A DNA stretch of 64,000 nt from Methanobacteriota archaeon (lineage in GTDB: Archaea > Thermoplasmatota > Thermoplasmata > UBA10834): the NCBI GenBank assembly GCA_020725925.1, contig DYTN01000001.1, positions 140,116 to 204,115 on the forward strand, read 5' to 3'. Below, in pieces: positions 25,406 to 33,372 of the stretch. Numbering within the stretch: position 1 is the stretch's first letter; every line of letters starts with the position of its first letter. The notes below the pieces were generated by a model. It saw only the letters and a list, made by a program, of their open reading frames with translations, was not told where the DNA came from and made no database searches. The translations under genes and the position numbers were made by a program.

Positions 25406-25918
25406 CTAGCGCTGAGCCATGTAGATCGAAGCCTTGGCCGCCAACGCCTTGAGTTCATCGTTGAGGGTCGCCGTGTCGGCCGACGACGTGCCCCGGACCA
25501 CCTTCGCGGGAGCGCCCATGACGAACGACTCTGCCGGGATCCTCGTCCCTGGCGGGATCAGGCTCCCCGCGGCCACGATCGAGCGCTCGCCCACGGTCGC
25601 GTTGTCAAGGATAATCGCACCGACGCCAACGATGCACTCGGCCGCGATCCTGCACCCGTGCAGCCTCGCCCCGTGCGACACGATGCACTTGTCCCCGACC
25701 ACGACGGGCCTGCCCCGGGGCGCCTCCGCAAAGCCGAGGTCGAGGATGGCCGAGCCCCTGCCTATCTCCACGTAGTCGTCGTCCGCCCTGAGGACCGCTC
25801 CAGGCCAGATGCTGCACCTGTCCTTGAGCCGCACATCCCCGATCACGACAGCGGCTTCGTCGACGTAGACCCCCGAGCCCAGGGAAGGTTTCTTCTCGCC
25901 GAAGTTTCTGAGGACCAT
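25406..25918 (-). CDS. Gamma-carbonic-anhydrase-like hexapeptide protein, zinc site incomplete
   Basis: A 170-residue left-handed beta-helix. It has CSIWPGAVLRADDDYVEIG, VVGDKCIVSHGARLHGC, VGVGAIILDNATVGERSIVAAGSLIPPG and FVMGAPAKVVRG, all gamma-CA family landmarks. Two of the three zinc histidines are present (H82, H87). The first, expected in the loop after the NIQDGS-type turn, is missing: that loop reads SAILDLGFAEAPRGR. So hydratase activity is doubtful and an acyltransferase-like or structural role is possible. Confidence 0.85.
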   Translation of the reverse strand: MVLRNFGEKKPSLGSGVYVDEAAVVIGDVRLKDRCSIWPGAVLRADDDYVEIGRGSAILDLGFAEAPRGRPVVVGDKCIVSHGARLHGCRIAAECIVGVGAIILDNATVGERSIVAAGSLIPPGTRIPAESFVMGAPAKVVRGTSSADTATLNDELKALAAKASIYMAQR

Positions 25919-26082
25919 CCTACCGGCTTCATAATCGCATCGTGCTTCAAAATAGCTTCCGCAGCCGAAGCCGGGGTCGGATGCGCGCTCCCCCGAACAG
26001 CTTATCTACCGCATAGCTCCTTCAAGTCCAAAGGCCCTTGCTTGTTGCCGGGCGACTCATCTCTCCCCGGAGGTTAGCCGCA

Positions 26083-27741
26083 TTGGTTCCAGACCCAAAC
26101 AGAGCGGACATCATCCATACCGTGTACAACCTCACTGCAAAGCTGAGGAACGTCAAGGATGCTGCCGAGGCCTTCAAGGTCATCGCCGAGGAGGTCAGGA
26201 GCGCGACGAACGCGGACTTCGCCGCGCTGTTCCTGGTCGAGAAGGGTTCTCCTCATCTGAAGGCGTACGGCGTGTCAGGTGTGGATGTCGACAGCAAGAT
26301 ACCCTTGCCAGCGATCCACATCGACGAGGAGTTCAGGCGTAGGGCCTCGACTGCGGGCGAACCGGTCGTCCTCAGGTTCGATTCGCCGTCGGATGTTCCG
26401 TCCGTGGCGCGTGACCTCGCCAGAACCATCGGGGTGGACCATGCGCTCATATGCTCCATCATTCTAAGGGGCGAGTTCATAGGATACCTGGCCGTCGGAG
26501 CGAAGAAGGGCTCTCCCCCGTTCACGGACGACACGGAAGCATTCATTGGCGCGACTGCGGCGAGCATCGCGATCGCGATAGACGACATCCGGACCCACAT
26601 GCGTCTCAGCAGGGCGAAGGAGGACACGGAGCGGCTGCTGGCCGTGGCTCCCATCGGCATATTCACATGCGACCCGAAGGGGATCTTCACATCGGTCAAC
26701 AGGCAGATGCTGCAGATGCTGGATCGAGAGTCCGAGGAGGAGCTCATAGGCACGAGCGTGTTCGAGCTCCCGCTCATGACCAAGTCCGGGCTCGACGCCC
26801 CGATCATCCAGGCCATGGAGGGACACGAGGCGGAGAAGGCAGACGTGCACCTCGTCCCCAGACAGGACAAGGCCATCTACCTGCACGCCAAGGCCACCCC
26901 GATCAAGTCCGACCGGGGCGACGTCCAGAGCATCTTGCTGGTCGTGATGGACATCTCGTCCAAGGTGAGGCTCCAGAACCAGCTTGAAAGGTCGTACGAG
27001 AAGCTCACCCAGACATACCAGGAGCTCGAGAGGGTCACAAAGATGAAGACCCAGTTCATCGACGTCGTCTCGCACGAGCTGCGGACCCCCCTGACGGTCA
27101 TGCGGGGGTACATCGACCTCGTGGAGTCCGAGTACTCTTCCCAGCTGGACCCCAAGTTCTCGTCCAGGCTGAAGATCATCAAGGCCAACACGGACAAGCT
27201 CTACGCCCTCGTCGAGAGCATGCTCGACGTGAGCAGGCTCGAGAAAAGGTCCCTCCAGATACACCACGAGCCCGTCAGGGTAGACACGATTCTCGAAGAG
27301 ATCATCCAGAACAGGCTCCACGACGCCGAGGAGAAGAGGCAGTCCCTGACCCTCGAGGTCGAGGGCCGGCTCCCGCTCATGATGGCCGACAGGCGGAGGC
27401 TCAAAGACGTCTTCAACAACATCGTGGACAACGCCCTGAAGTACACGCAGGAGGGCGGCAGGGTGCAGGTGAGCGCCCGGGACGAGGGCCGGATGATCCA
27501 TGTCTGGGTCAAGGACAACGGCGTCGGGATACCGCTTGAGAATCTGGGCAAGATCTTCGACAGGTTCCACATAGTCGCCAGCGACGACCTTTCCCACCAG
27601 GTGAACCGGCTCGGGCTGGGGCTACCCATCGCGAAGGGGATAATCGAGGCCCACGGGGGCAGGATCTGGGTCGAGAGCCAGGTGGGCAAGGGGAGCGTGT
27701 TCCACGTGGACCTCCCCAAGGAGCAGCCCAAGAGCGCCTGA
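26083..27741 (+). CDS. GAF-PAS sensor histidine kinase
   Basis: About 552 residues without membrane segments. A GAF domain (about residues 20-175) is followed by a PAS domain (about 180-295), a short coiled coil, a HisKA domain with FIDVVSHELRTPLTVM (phospho-acceptor H331), and an HATPase with NIVDNALKYTQEGG, VKDNGVGIP and LGLGLPIAKGIIEAHGG. It should autophosphorylate in response to a cytoplasmic signal. No response regulator is adjacent. The TTG at 26083, nine bases after GGAGG, is preferred to a TTG at 26038. Confidence 0.92.
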   Translation: MVPDPNRADIIHTVYNLTAKLRNVKDAAEAFKVIAEEVRSATNADFAALFLVEKGSPHLKAYGVSGVDVDSKIPLPAIHIDEEFRRRASTAGEPVVLRFDSPSDVPSVARDLARTIGVDHALICSIILRGEFIGYLAVGAKKGSPPFTDDTEAFIGATAASIAIAIDDIRTHMRLSRAKEDTERLLAVAPIGIFTCDPKGIFTSVNRQMLQMLDRESEEELIGTSVFELPLMTKSGLDAPIIQAMEGHEAEKADVHLVPRQDKAIYLHAKATPIKSDRGDVQSILLVVMDISSKVRLQNQLERSYEKLTQTYQELERVTKMKTQFIDVVSHELRTPLTVMRGYIDLVESEYSSQLDPKFSSRLKIIKANTDKLYALVESMLDVSRLEKRSLQIHHEPVRVDTILEEIIQNRLHDAEEKRQSLTLEVEGRLPLMMADRRRLKDVFNNIVDNALKYTQEGGRVQVSARDEGRMIHVWVKDNGVGIPLENLGKIFDRFHIVASDDLSHQVNRLGLGLPIAKGIIEAHGGRIWVESQVGKGSVFHVDLPKEQPKSA

Positions 27742-27786
27742 GACGGTCAGCAGGATTCTAATACCAATGTGCAATCTACGCGTCTG

Positions 27787-28695
27787 ATGGCGTCCAGGGA
27801 GAGGTCCAACGCGGTGATGCTCACCGCGCTCGCAAGCCTCATCTGGGGCACATCGTTCCCCGGGGCCGAGTGGGGCCTCCGCTACGTGGGGAACGACATC
27901 TTCTTCCTGTGGCTCAGGTTCGTCGTCGCGGTCGCGATCACGCTCTCCGTGGTGCTCTACCTGCGGAGGCTCTCACTCTCCATCTTCCGCCAGCCCATCA
28001 TCTGGCTGATCGGCGGGTTCAATGCCGGGGGGTTCATCATGCAGTATGTGGGCCTCACCATCACGACCGCCTCGAAGACGGCCCTGCTGGTGGACATAAA
28101 CGTGGTCGCCGTGGCGATCGTGTCGTACTTCGCGTTCAAGGAGCGTCTCGGGAAGCTGCAGGTCGCGGGCATCGCCAGCGGCATGATAGGCATATTCCTC
28201 ATCACGCTCAACAAGGACCTGGTGTTCGACACCGAGGAGATCGTGGGGGACCTTCTTGTGTACCTGGCAGGCTGGTCGTGGGTGTTCTTCATCGTACTGA
28301 ACAAGAAGATGCTCGACAAGCACGACGGGGTCGAGATAAGCTCGGCAGCGATAGTGACCTGCGGGGCGTGGTTGACCGTGCCTACAGCGTACCTTGGGCT
28401 CACCGGAGCCGACCTGACGATTGAGGGGCCCGCGTGGGGAGCCATCATCTTCCTTGGCCTGTTCTGCACATCGATAGCGACGCTCCTGTGGGCGCTGGGC
28501 CTCGAGGGCGTGTCCGCTACGGCCTCAGCGACTATAATGCTCATCGAGGTCGTGACAGCGCTCGTCCTATCCTTCACTCTGCTGGACGAGACCCTGAGCG
28601 CCGCTGCCGCTGCAGGTGCCGCACTCGTGCTGTTTGCGATATTCATGGTCGCGGGAACAGGCGCCGGGGAGAGGCCGGCCGTGAAGACCACATAG
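27787..28695 (+). CDS. EamA/DMT-family transporter
   Basis: A 302-residue protein with about ten hydrophobic helices. It has the two-repeat EamA form: the first repeat opens ALASLIWGTSFPGAEWGLR, and the second starts near LVYLAGWSWVFFIVLNKKML. The conserved segment LLVDINVVAVAIVSYFAFKERLG is present. Members export amino acids or metabolites; the substrate is unknown. The ATG at 27787 is set by a TATA-like CTAATAC (27758-27764) 26 bases upstream, indicating a leaderless message. Confidence 0.88.
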   Translation: MASRERSNAVMLTALASLIWGTSFPGAEWGLRYVGNDIFFLWLRFVVAVAITLSVVLYLRRLSLSIFRQPIIWLIGGFNAGGFIMQYVGLTITTASKTALLVDINVVAVAIVSYFAFKERLGKLQVAGIASGMIGIFLITLNKDLVFDTEEIVGDLLVYLAGWSWVFFIVLNKKMLDKHDGVEISSAAIVTCGAWLTVPTAYLGLTGADLTIEGPAWGAIIFLGLFCTSIATLLWALGLEGVSATASATIMLIEVVTALVLSFTLLDETLSAAAAAGAALVLFAIFMVAGTGAGERPAVKTT

Positions 28696-28697
28696 CC

Positions 28698-30245
28698 CTA
28701 TCCAGCTGCCTCGGGCTGACGCTCCGGAGGGCCGCCCTCTCCCGAACCGAATCCCGTCTCCTCCTTCCTCGGGTCCTTGCCCTCCTTCATCAGCTCCATC
28801 GGCTCCCTCAGCCTCCGCTGCATGTACCACGCGGCGATCCTGAACAGCCTCACCCTTGTGGAGCTCAGCCGGTTCTGCCTGAAGAGCTCCTCCATCAGGA
28901 CCGGGGCCCAGCGGAAGTCGTGCTCCATGCACTCCGCCAGGAGCACCCAGTGCTCGGGGAGCATCTCCTCGCTCTTGAAGAACTCGTCGTCCTTCATCTC
29001 TCCGAGGGGGACGAAGAACAGGGGGACTATGAGGCACTTGTAGCCCCTGAGGTCCGCTATCAGCTCGGTCGTCTTCTCAACGTCCGCCGCGGTCTCGCCT
29101 GGCATGCCCATCACGAGCGTGCCGCAGGGTATCCAGCCGTTGTCGGAGAGCAGTTTGATCGACTCCTTGACCACCTCTGGCCACTTCTCCGGATCGAACG
29201 GCTTCGCCTTGCCCTTCATGTGCTTGTTGACGAGCGCAACTGAGCCGGTCTCGATGCCGGTCTGGGCGTACATGTGCCTCCTGCCATCGGCCCCCGCAAG
29301 CTCGCTGATGTCCTCGACGAGCTTCGGCTCCGCGAGCGCGGACGAGAGGGCGATGTGGCTTATGCCAAGGTTCTCCGTGAGCTTGAGCACCTCCTCAATG
29401 AGCCTCACGACCTCAGCCCGCTCCGGCCTCATGCCCTTGGCCCTGTACCTCAGAACGTCCTCCGAGTGGAGCGTGATCTTGTTGGAGCCGTTCAGGTTTA
29501 TCTTGACCTCCTCGAGTATGCGCTCCATGGGGATGTGCCTGATCAGCCTCATGTTGGGGTTGCAGAACTCGCACCCTCGGCCGCATCCTCTGCTGATCTC
29601 GACGGTGCCGTTAATCGTTGGGCCTAGTATCCTCGGCATCTTCTCGACCGGCACCGGCCCTCCGGAGACCTTCGACGGCAGCGGCCTTCCCTGGATGGCG
29701 TTCATGAAGAGCTCCGGGGCCAGCAGCTCCCCCTCTCCCTCCACGACGCAGTCGACCCCCAGCCGAGCGCGCTCTGCATCGTCCGAGAGCTGCCACGCGC
29801 CCGGTCCACCCACGATGACCTTCGCGTCCGAGCTGCGGATCGCGGGGTCGGTCACGAGCTTCCTGAAGAAGTAGGTAGTGTATGTCTCCCTTCCGAGCAG
29901 GCTTGAGAAGGTGCTCGACGCGGGCCCTCTGCCCATCGGGTCGGACGAGGTTATGCCGATGGCCTTGGTCTCCGGACCGATCATTGTGCTCAGCCGGTCA
30001 GGGTGCGCGATGCCTATATCACCATCAGGAATCCCCGAGGCCACGAGGGCAGCCTGGACCTTTCTCAGGCCGCAGGGTGCGCGGTCAATCGTGCCCTTCC
30101 GTCTCGGCTGGGGCGGGCAGAAGAGCCTCGTGTAGAGCCACTTGGGCAACACCCTGGGGAAGCATGCCGCGAACCCTATGAACATGCTTCCGTTGTAGCT
30201 CGAGGTGAGGGTCCTGTCTGCTGTCAGAACGACTCTGTAACCCAT
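28698..30245 (-). CDS. B12-binding-type radical SAM protein
   Basis: A 515-residue protein. The N-terminal region includes AIGITSSDPMGRGPAS and AKVIVGGPGAWQL, resembling a cobalamin-binding domain. The radical SAM core has EISRGCGRGCEFCNPNMRL, a CxxxCxxC cluster site, then a TIM-barrel region with NGSNKITLHSEDVLRY and HMYAQTGIETGS. Such enzymes carry out methylations or rearrangements. The substrate is unknown. It converges with the EamA gene with two bases between. No clear TATA box was found. Confidence 0.88.
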   Translation of the reverse strand: MGYRVVLTADRTLTSSYNGSMFIGFAACFPRVLPKWLYTRLFCPPQPRRKGTIDRAPCGLRKVQAALVASGIPDGDIGIAHPDRLSTMIGPETKAIGITSSDPMGRGPASSTFSSLLGRETYTTYFFRKLVTDPAIRSSDAKVIVGGPGAWQLSDDAERARLGVDCVVEGEGELLAPELFMNAIQGRPLPSKVSGGPVPVEKMPRILGPTINGTVEISRGCGRGCEFCNPNMRLIRHIPMERILEEVKINLNGSNKITLHSEDVLRYRAKGMRPERAEVVRLIEEVLKLTENLGISHIALSSALAEPKLVEDISELAGADGRRHMYAQTGIETGSVALVNKHMKGKAKPFDPEKWPEVVKESIKLLSDNGWIPCGTLVMGMPGETAADVEKTTELIADLRGYKCLIVPLFFVPLGEMKDDEFFKSEEMLPEHWVLLAECMEHDFRWAPVLMEELFRQNRLSSTRVRLFRIAAWYMQRRLREPMELMKEGKDPRKEETGFGSGEGGPPERQPEAAG

Positions 30246-30402
30246 GTGGCGTCGCCCCCCAGATCATCCTTGCATGTTCCCGGCTTGGAGAGAAAGCCTT
30301 CTCTCTTGCACACAGTATGACTGCGGCTTCAACTCCAGGTCGAACTAGAGAATAAGAGCGGCCCCACGATATTTAGGCGTTGCGCAGAGCATTCGTTCAA
30401 TC

Positions 30403-31932
30403 ATGCGTCGGGCGTCGAAGATTGGACATCGAGAACGAGCAGTCCCGCAAAGGGCATTACTCCCTTCGCACATCAGCCCCGCCATATCGATGACCGCCAA
30501 ATACCCGTTGGAGTCGGCGTACACCCGCATCGACAGGGACTTGAAGCGCCACATAGCGACCACCAGGAAGCTTCTGATGCAGCCGAGTTCGAGCCAGCAG
30601 GACCTGGGTATACGCGAGTGCGCGGAGCTCGTGGCCGAGATGTACGAGAGCGCTGGATGTGACGATGTGGGGATCATCCCGACGAAGGGAAACCCGGTCG
30701 TCTACGGGTCGTGTAAGGGCGCGTCGGACAAGACCCTCATGGCGTATTTCATGTACGACACGATGCCGTTCAACGAGCCTGGGTGGAGCCACCCGCCGAT
30801 GAAGGCCCAGATGGTCGACATGAAGCTCCCCGCGGGCAAGGTTAAGGCGATCGTCAACAGGGGCGCGGACAACACGAAGGGCCCGCTGGCGGCGTTCCTG
30901 AGTTCCGTCGAGGCATGCAACAAGTCCGTCGGCCGTCCGCCAGTCAACTTGCTGCTCGTCGCCGAGGGGGAGGAGGAGCTGGGCAGCCCCAATCTCCCCG
31001 TGTATGTAAAGAAGGACAAGAAGAGGCTCTCGAAGGCGGACGCGTGCTACTTTCCCTACTTCGGCCAGGACTCCAACGGCCGCTGCAACCTATACCTAGG
31101 TGTCAAGGGGGTCGTGTACTTTGAGCTCGAGTGCTCGGGCAAGCGCTGGGGGAGAGGCCCGCAGGAGTTCGCCATACACAGCTCCAACAAGGCTTGGGTC
31201 GACAGCCCGGTCTGGCGCCTGGTCCACGCCCTCAAGACCATGACCTCGGATGACGGCAACACGGTCCTCATCGACGGGTTTTACGATGACGTCGCGCCCC
31301 CGAGCGCTGAGGACGGGGAGATCATAGCAGAGGCGGCGAAGAGGTTTGACCCTGAGGCGACCAAGGATGCACTCAAGATCCAGAGGTTCGTGATCTCGGA
31401 GGACGACCGCGCCGCGCTCATCAGGGCATTCACGTACACCTCCACGCTGAACATCGACGGCATCTGGGGCGGGTGGATCGAGAAGGGCTCGAAGACCGTC
31501 CTGCCGCACAAGGCGACGTGCAAGATTGACATACGGGTCGTGCCCGACCAGAAGAAGAGCGCGATGATGCCTCTGGTCAGAAAGCACCTGGACAGGCACG
31601 GGTACGGGGACATCAAGATGACAGAGGTGGATACCGGTTATGATTGGTGCAGGTGTAGCGTCAGGGAGCCTGTCGTGCAGGCCGTCATCCGTTCGTTCGA
31701 GGATTTCATGGAGAGGCCCATCGTCTGGCCCACGAGCGGAGGGTCAGTTCCGTTCTATGTGTTCAAACGGTTCATGGGCCTGCCCTTCACGATGGGCGGC
31801 ATCGGGCACGGCGGTCTCGCGCACAGCCCGAACGAGTACATGGTCGTCGAAGGGAACAAGAAGATCGCTGGGCTGGCGCAGATTGAGAAGTTCATGGTCC
31901 ACTTCATGAACGAGTTCGCTCAGACGGCTTGA
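30403..31932 (+). CDS. M20-family metallopeptidase/deacylase, atypical first metal ligand
   Basis: Up to 509 residues. It has TLMAYFMYDTMPFNEPGW, IVNRGADNTKGPLAAFLSSVEA, the catalytic VAEGEEELGS, and late GIGHGGLAHSPNEYMVVEG, all M20 landmarks. In most M20 enzymes the first motif is HxD; here it reads MYD, so the usual His ligand is Met. Some M20 subfamilies may share this. It probably hydrolyses peptides or acyl-amino acids. The ATG at 30403 is about 31 bases from a TATA-like ATATTTA (30369-30375); the ATG at 30490 begins the conserved part and is also possible. Its end overlaps the convergent glycosyltransferase by 13 bases. Confidence 0.85.
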   Translation: MRRASKIGHRERAVPQRALLPSHISPAISMTAKYPLESAYTRIDRDLKRHIATTRKLLMQPSSSQQDLGIRECAELVAEMYESAGCDDVGIIPTKGNPVVYGSCKGASDKTLMAYFMYDTMPFNEPGWSHPPMKAQMVDMKLPAGKVKAIVNRGADNTKGPLAAFLSSVEACNKSVGRPPVNLLLVAEGEEELGSPNLPVYVKKDKKRLSKADACYFPYFGQDSNGRCNLYLGVKGVVYFELECSGKRWGRGPQEFAIHSSNKAWVDSPVWRLVHALKTMTSDDGNTVLIDGFYDDVAPPSAEDGEIIAEAAKRFDPEATKDALKIQRFVISEDDRAALIRAFTYTSTLNIDGIWGGWIEKGSKTVLPHKATCKIDIRVVPDQKKSAMMPLVRKHLDRHGYGDIKMTEVDTGYDWCRCSVREPVVQAVIRSFEDFMERPIVWPTSGGSVPFYVFKRFMGLPFTMGGIGHGGLAHSPNEYMVVEGNKKIAGLAQIEKFMVHFMNEFAQTA

Positions 31933-33032
31933 AGCGCCTTCTCGTACTCGCCGAGCACAACCCTAGCGGTGGAGTCCCAGGAGAACCCGCTCACCCTTCG
32001 CCTTCCGTTCGTGCCGAGCCGTTCTCTCAGCCCGCGGTCCTTGAGCAGACCGACCACGGCCTCAGCCAGACCATCCACGTCACCGGGCTCGACAAGGATG
32101 CCATCGGTTCCGTCGCGCACGAGCTCCGGAATCCCTCCCACGCGCGTCGCCACGACCGGCTTCTCGCAAGCCATCGCCTCCATCAGCGCGAGTCCCCAGC
32201 CCTCCGTCTTCGACGGCAGCACGAGGAGGTCGCAGTCGGAGTACATTTGGAGGAGGTCCCCTTGGCTGAGAGATTCGTGGAACTCAATCGAGCCGCCCAG
32301 CCCCAGCGCTTCAGTCTGGGCCCTGAACGTACCGACTTCGTCGGTTCCCCGGAACCCAGTCTTCGCCACGGCGACCAGCTTCGCGTCAGGCACTTCCCTC
32401 AGGACGAGCGCGAATGCGGCGATCAGGCTCGTCAAACCCTTTCTCGGCTCCAGCCCGCCCACAAACAGGACCGTGGGATTCTGCGAGCGTCTCGGTGGCC
32501 GGCCATCGAAGTCCGAGAGATCGAGGCCGTTGAATGTCACCACCGATTCGTGCCCGTAGTCCCTCTTCAGCGCCTCCTTCCAGTAGTCCGACACCACGAA
32601 CCTGTGGTCCGCGAGTGCTACGGCCTTCTTCTCGAATTCAAACAGCCGCGGCTCCGCGAAGTCGTCTACATGGTGGATCGTGCGGAAGACCGGGGCAGTG
32701 ATCATTCCGCGTCGCTTCATGGACGCGAGTGAGGTCCCGCCGACGCAGTCCTGAGCGTGGTACACGTCGCAGTCCCTCGGCAGCTTGTCCGCATAGGCAT
32801 CGATCATGCGCTCGAGCCGCGTGATGAGCTCAGGGTGCCACTCGTATGGGAAGATCCTGAACGGTGCCGCGATCTCACGGAAGTACCCTGCGAGGGAGGT
32901 CGCATCATCGGAGCGGGCAAGGGAATAGAGCGTCACGTCCGCGCCCAACGTGCAGAGCCTCTCCGCGAGCTTGAGCGCGTGCACGACCCCTCCTCGGGGT
33001 CTGGTGCTGTATGTGAGCATCGCGACCCTCAA
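31920..33032 (-). CDS. GT4 glycosyltransferase resembling the MSMEG_0565 family
   Basis: About 370 residues. The N-terminus LRVAMLTYSTRPRGGVVHALKLAERL resembles the MSMEG_0565 glycosyltransferase family, recalled rather than searched. The C-terminal GT-B domain has VLFVGGLEPRKGLTSLIAAF, CDLLVLPSKTEGWGLALMEAMACEKPVVAT with the EGWG/E donor site. The usual bacterial partners (a Nit1-type nitrilase cluster) are not nearby. The TTG at 33032 starts at the conserved strand; a TATA-like AATTATCC (33065-33072) lies upstream with a short leader. It is separate from the main glycan locus. Confidence 0.85.
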   Translation of the reverse strand: MRVAMLTYSTRPRGGVVHALKLAERLCTLGADVTLYSLARSDDATSLAGYFREIAAPFRIFPYEWHPELITRLERMIDAYADKLPRDCDVYHAQDCVGGTSLASMKRRGMITAPVFRTIHHVDDFAEPRLFEFEKKAVALADHRFVVSDYWKEALKRDYGHESVVTFNGLDLSDFDGRPPRRSQNPTVLFVGGLEPRKGLTSLIAAFALVLREVPDAKLVAVAKTGFRGTDEVGTFRAQTEALGLGGSIEFHESLSQGDLLQMYSDCDLLVLPSKTEGWGLALMEAMACEKPVVATRVGGIPELVRDGTDGILVEPGDVDGLAEAVVGLLKDRGLRERLGTNGRRRVSGFSWDSTARVVLGEYEKALQAV

Positions 33033-33372
33033 TCTGTTCGACCGCGCAGAACATCGCGTACTCCGGATAATTCCTTTCCCATGACGACGCGAGTCCTGAG
33101 ACGCTGTCACGTTGCCCATAATTGGGCATGTCGGCCGTGTCGGTTGCTGGCGCCCAGAGGTCTCGAAATGTAGTTGGGAAATGTTATTAAGTCACGGACA
33201 TTTATCCCGGTGATGTCAGGCGCAGTCAGTCCGCCCTCTCAGCTGCCTGGAAGGAAGTGTCAGGCGGACCTATGTGCGCCATGCCGCTCGTTTGGGATCG
33301 CAGGGAGAACCTGGGCTTCGGGCGTTCGGTCGAGCAAGACGCAGCGTCAACATGCTTCGGGCGGGGCGAATA
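33033..33372. other. Intergenic region with divergent promoters
   Basis: About 340 bases between the glycosyltransferase and ppsA. A TATA-like element for the minus gene lies at 33065-33072. A TTATTAAG at 33183-33190 could drive ppsA with a leader of about 160 bases. An 85-codon plus-strand frame (33174-33431) overlaps ppsA out of frame, has a Cys/Arg/Pro-rich composition and is probably not a gene. Confidence 0.4.

Noticed and set aside
25140-25409. 89-codon plus-strand frame
   Set aside because: No ribosome site, and the peptide lacks pattern. The opposite-strand 37-codon frame has better support.
26464-27597. 377-codon minus-strand open frame
   Set aside because: Antisense to the histidine kinase, whose domain motifs are clear. 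Composition is that of a GC-rich shadow frame.
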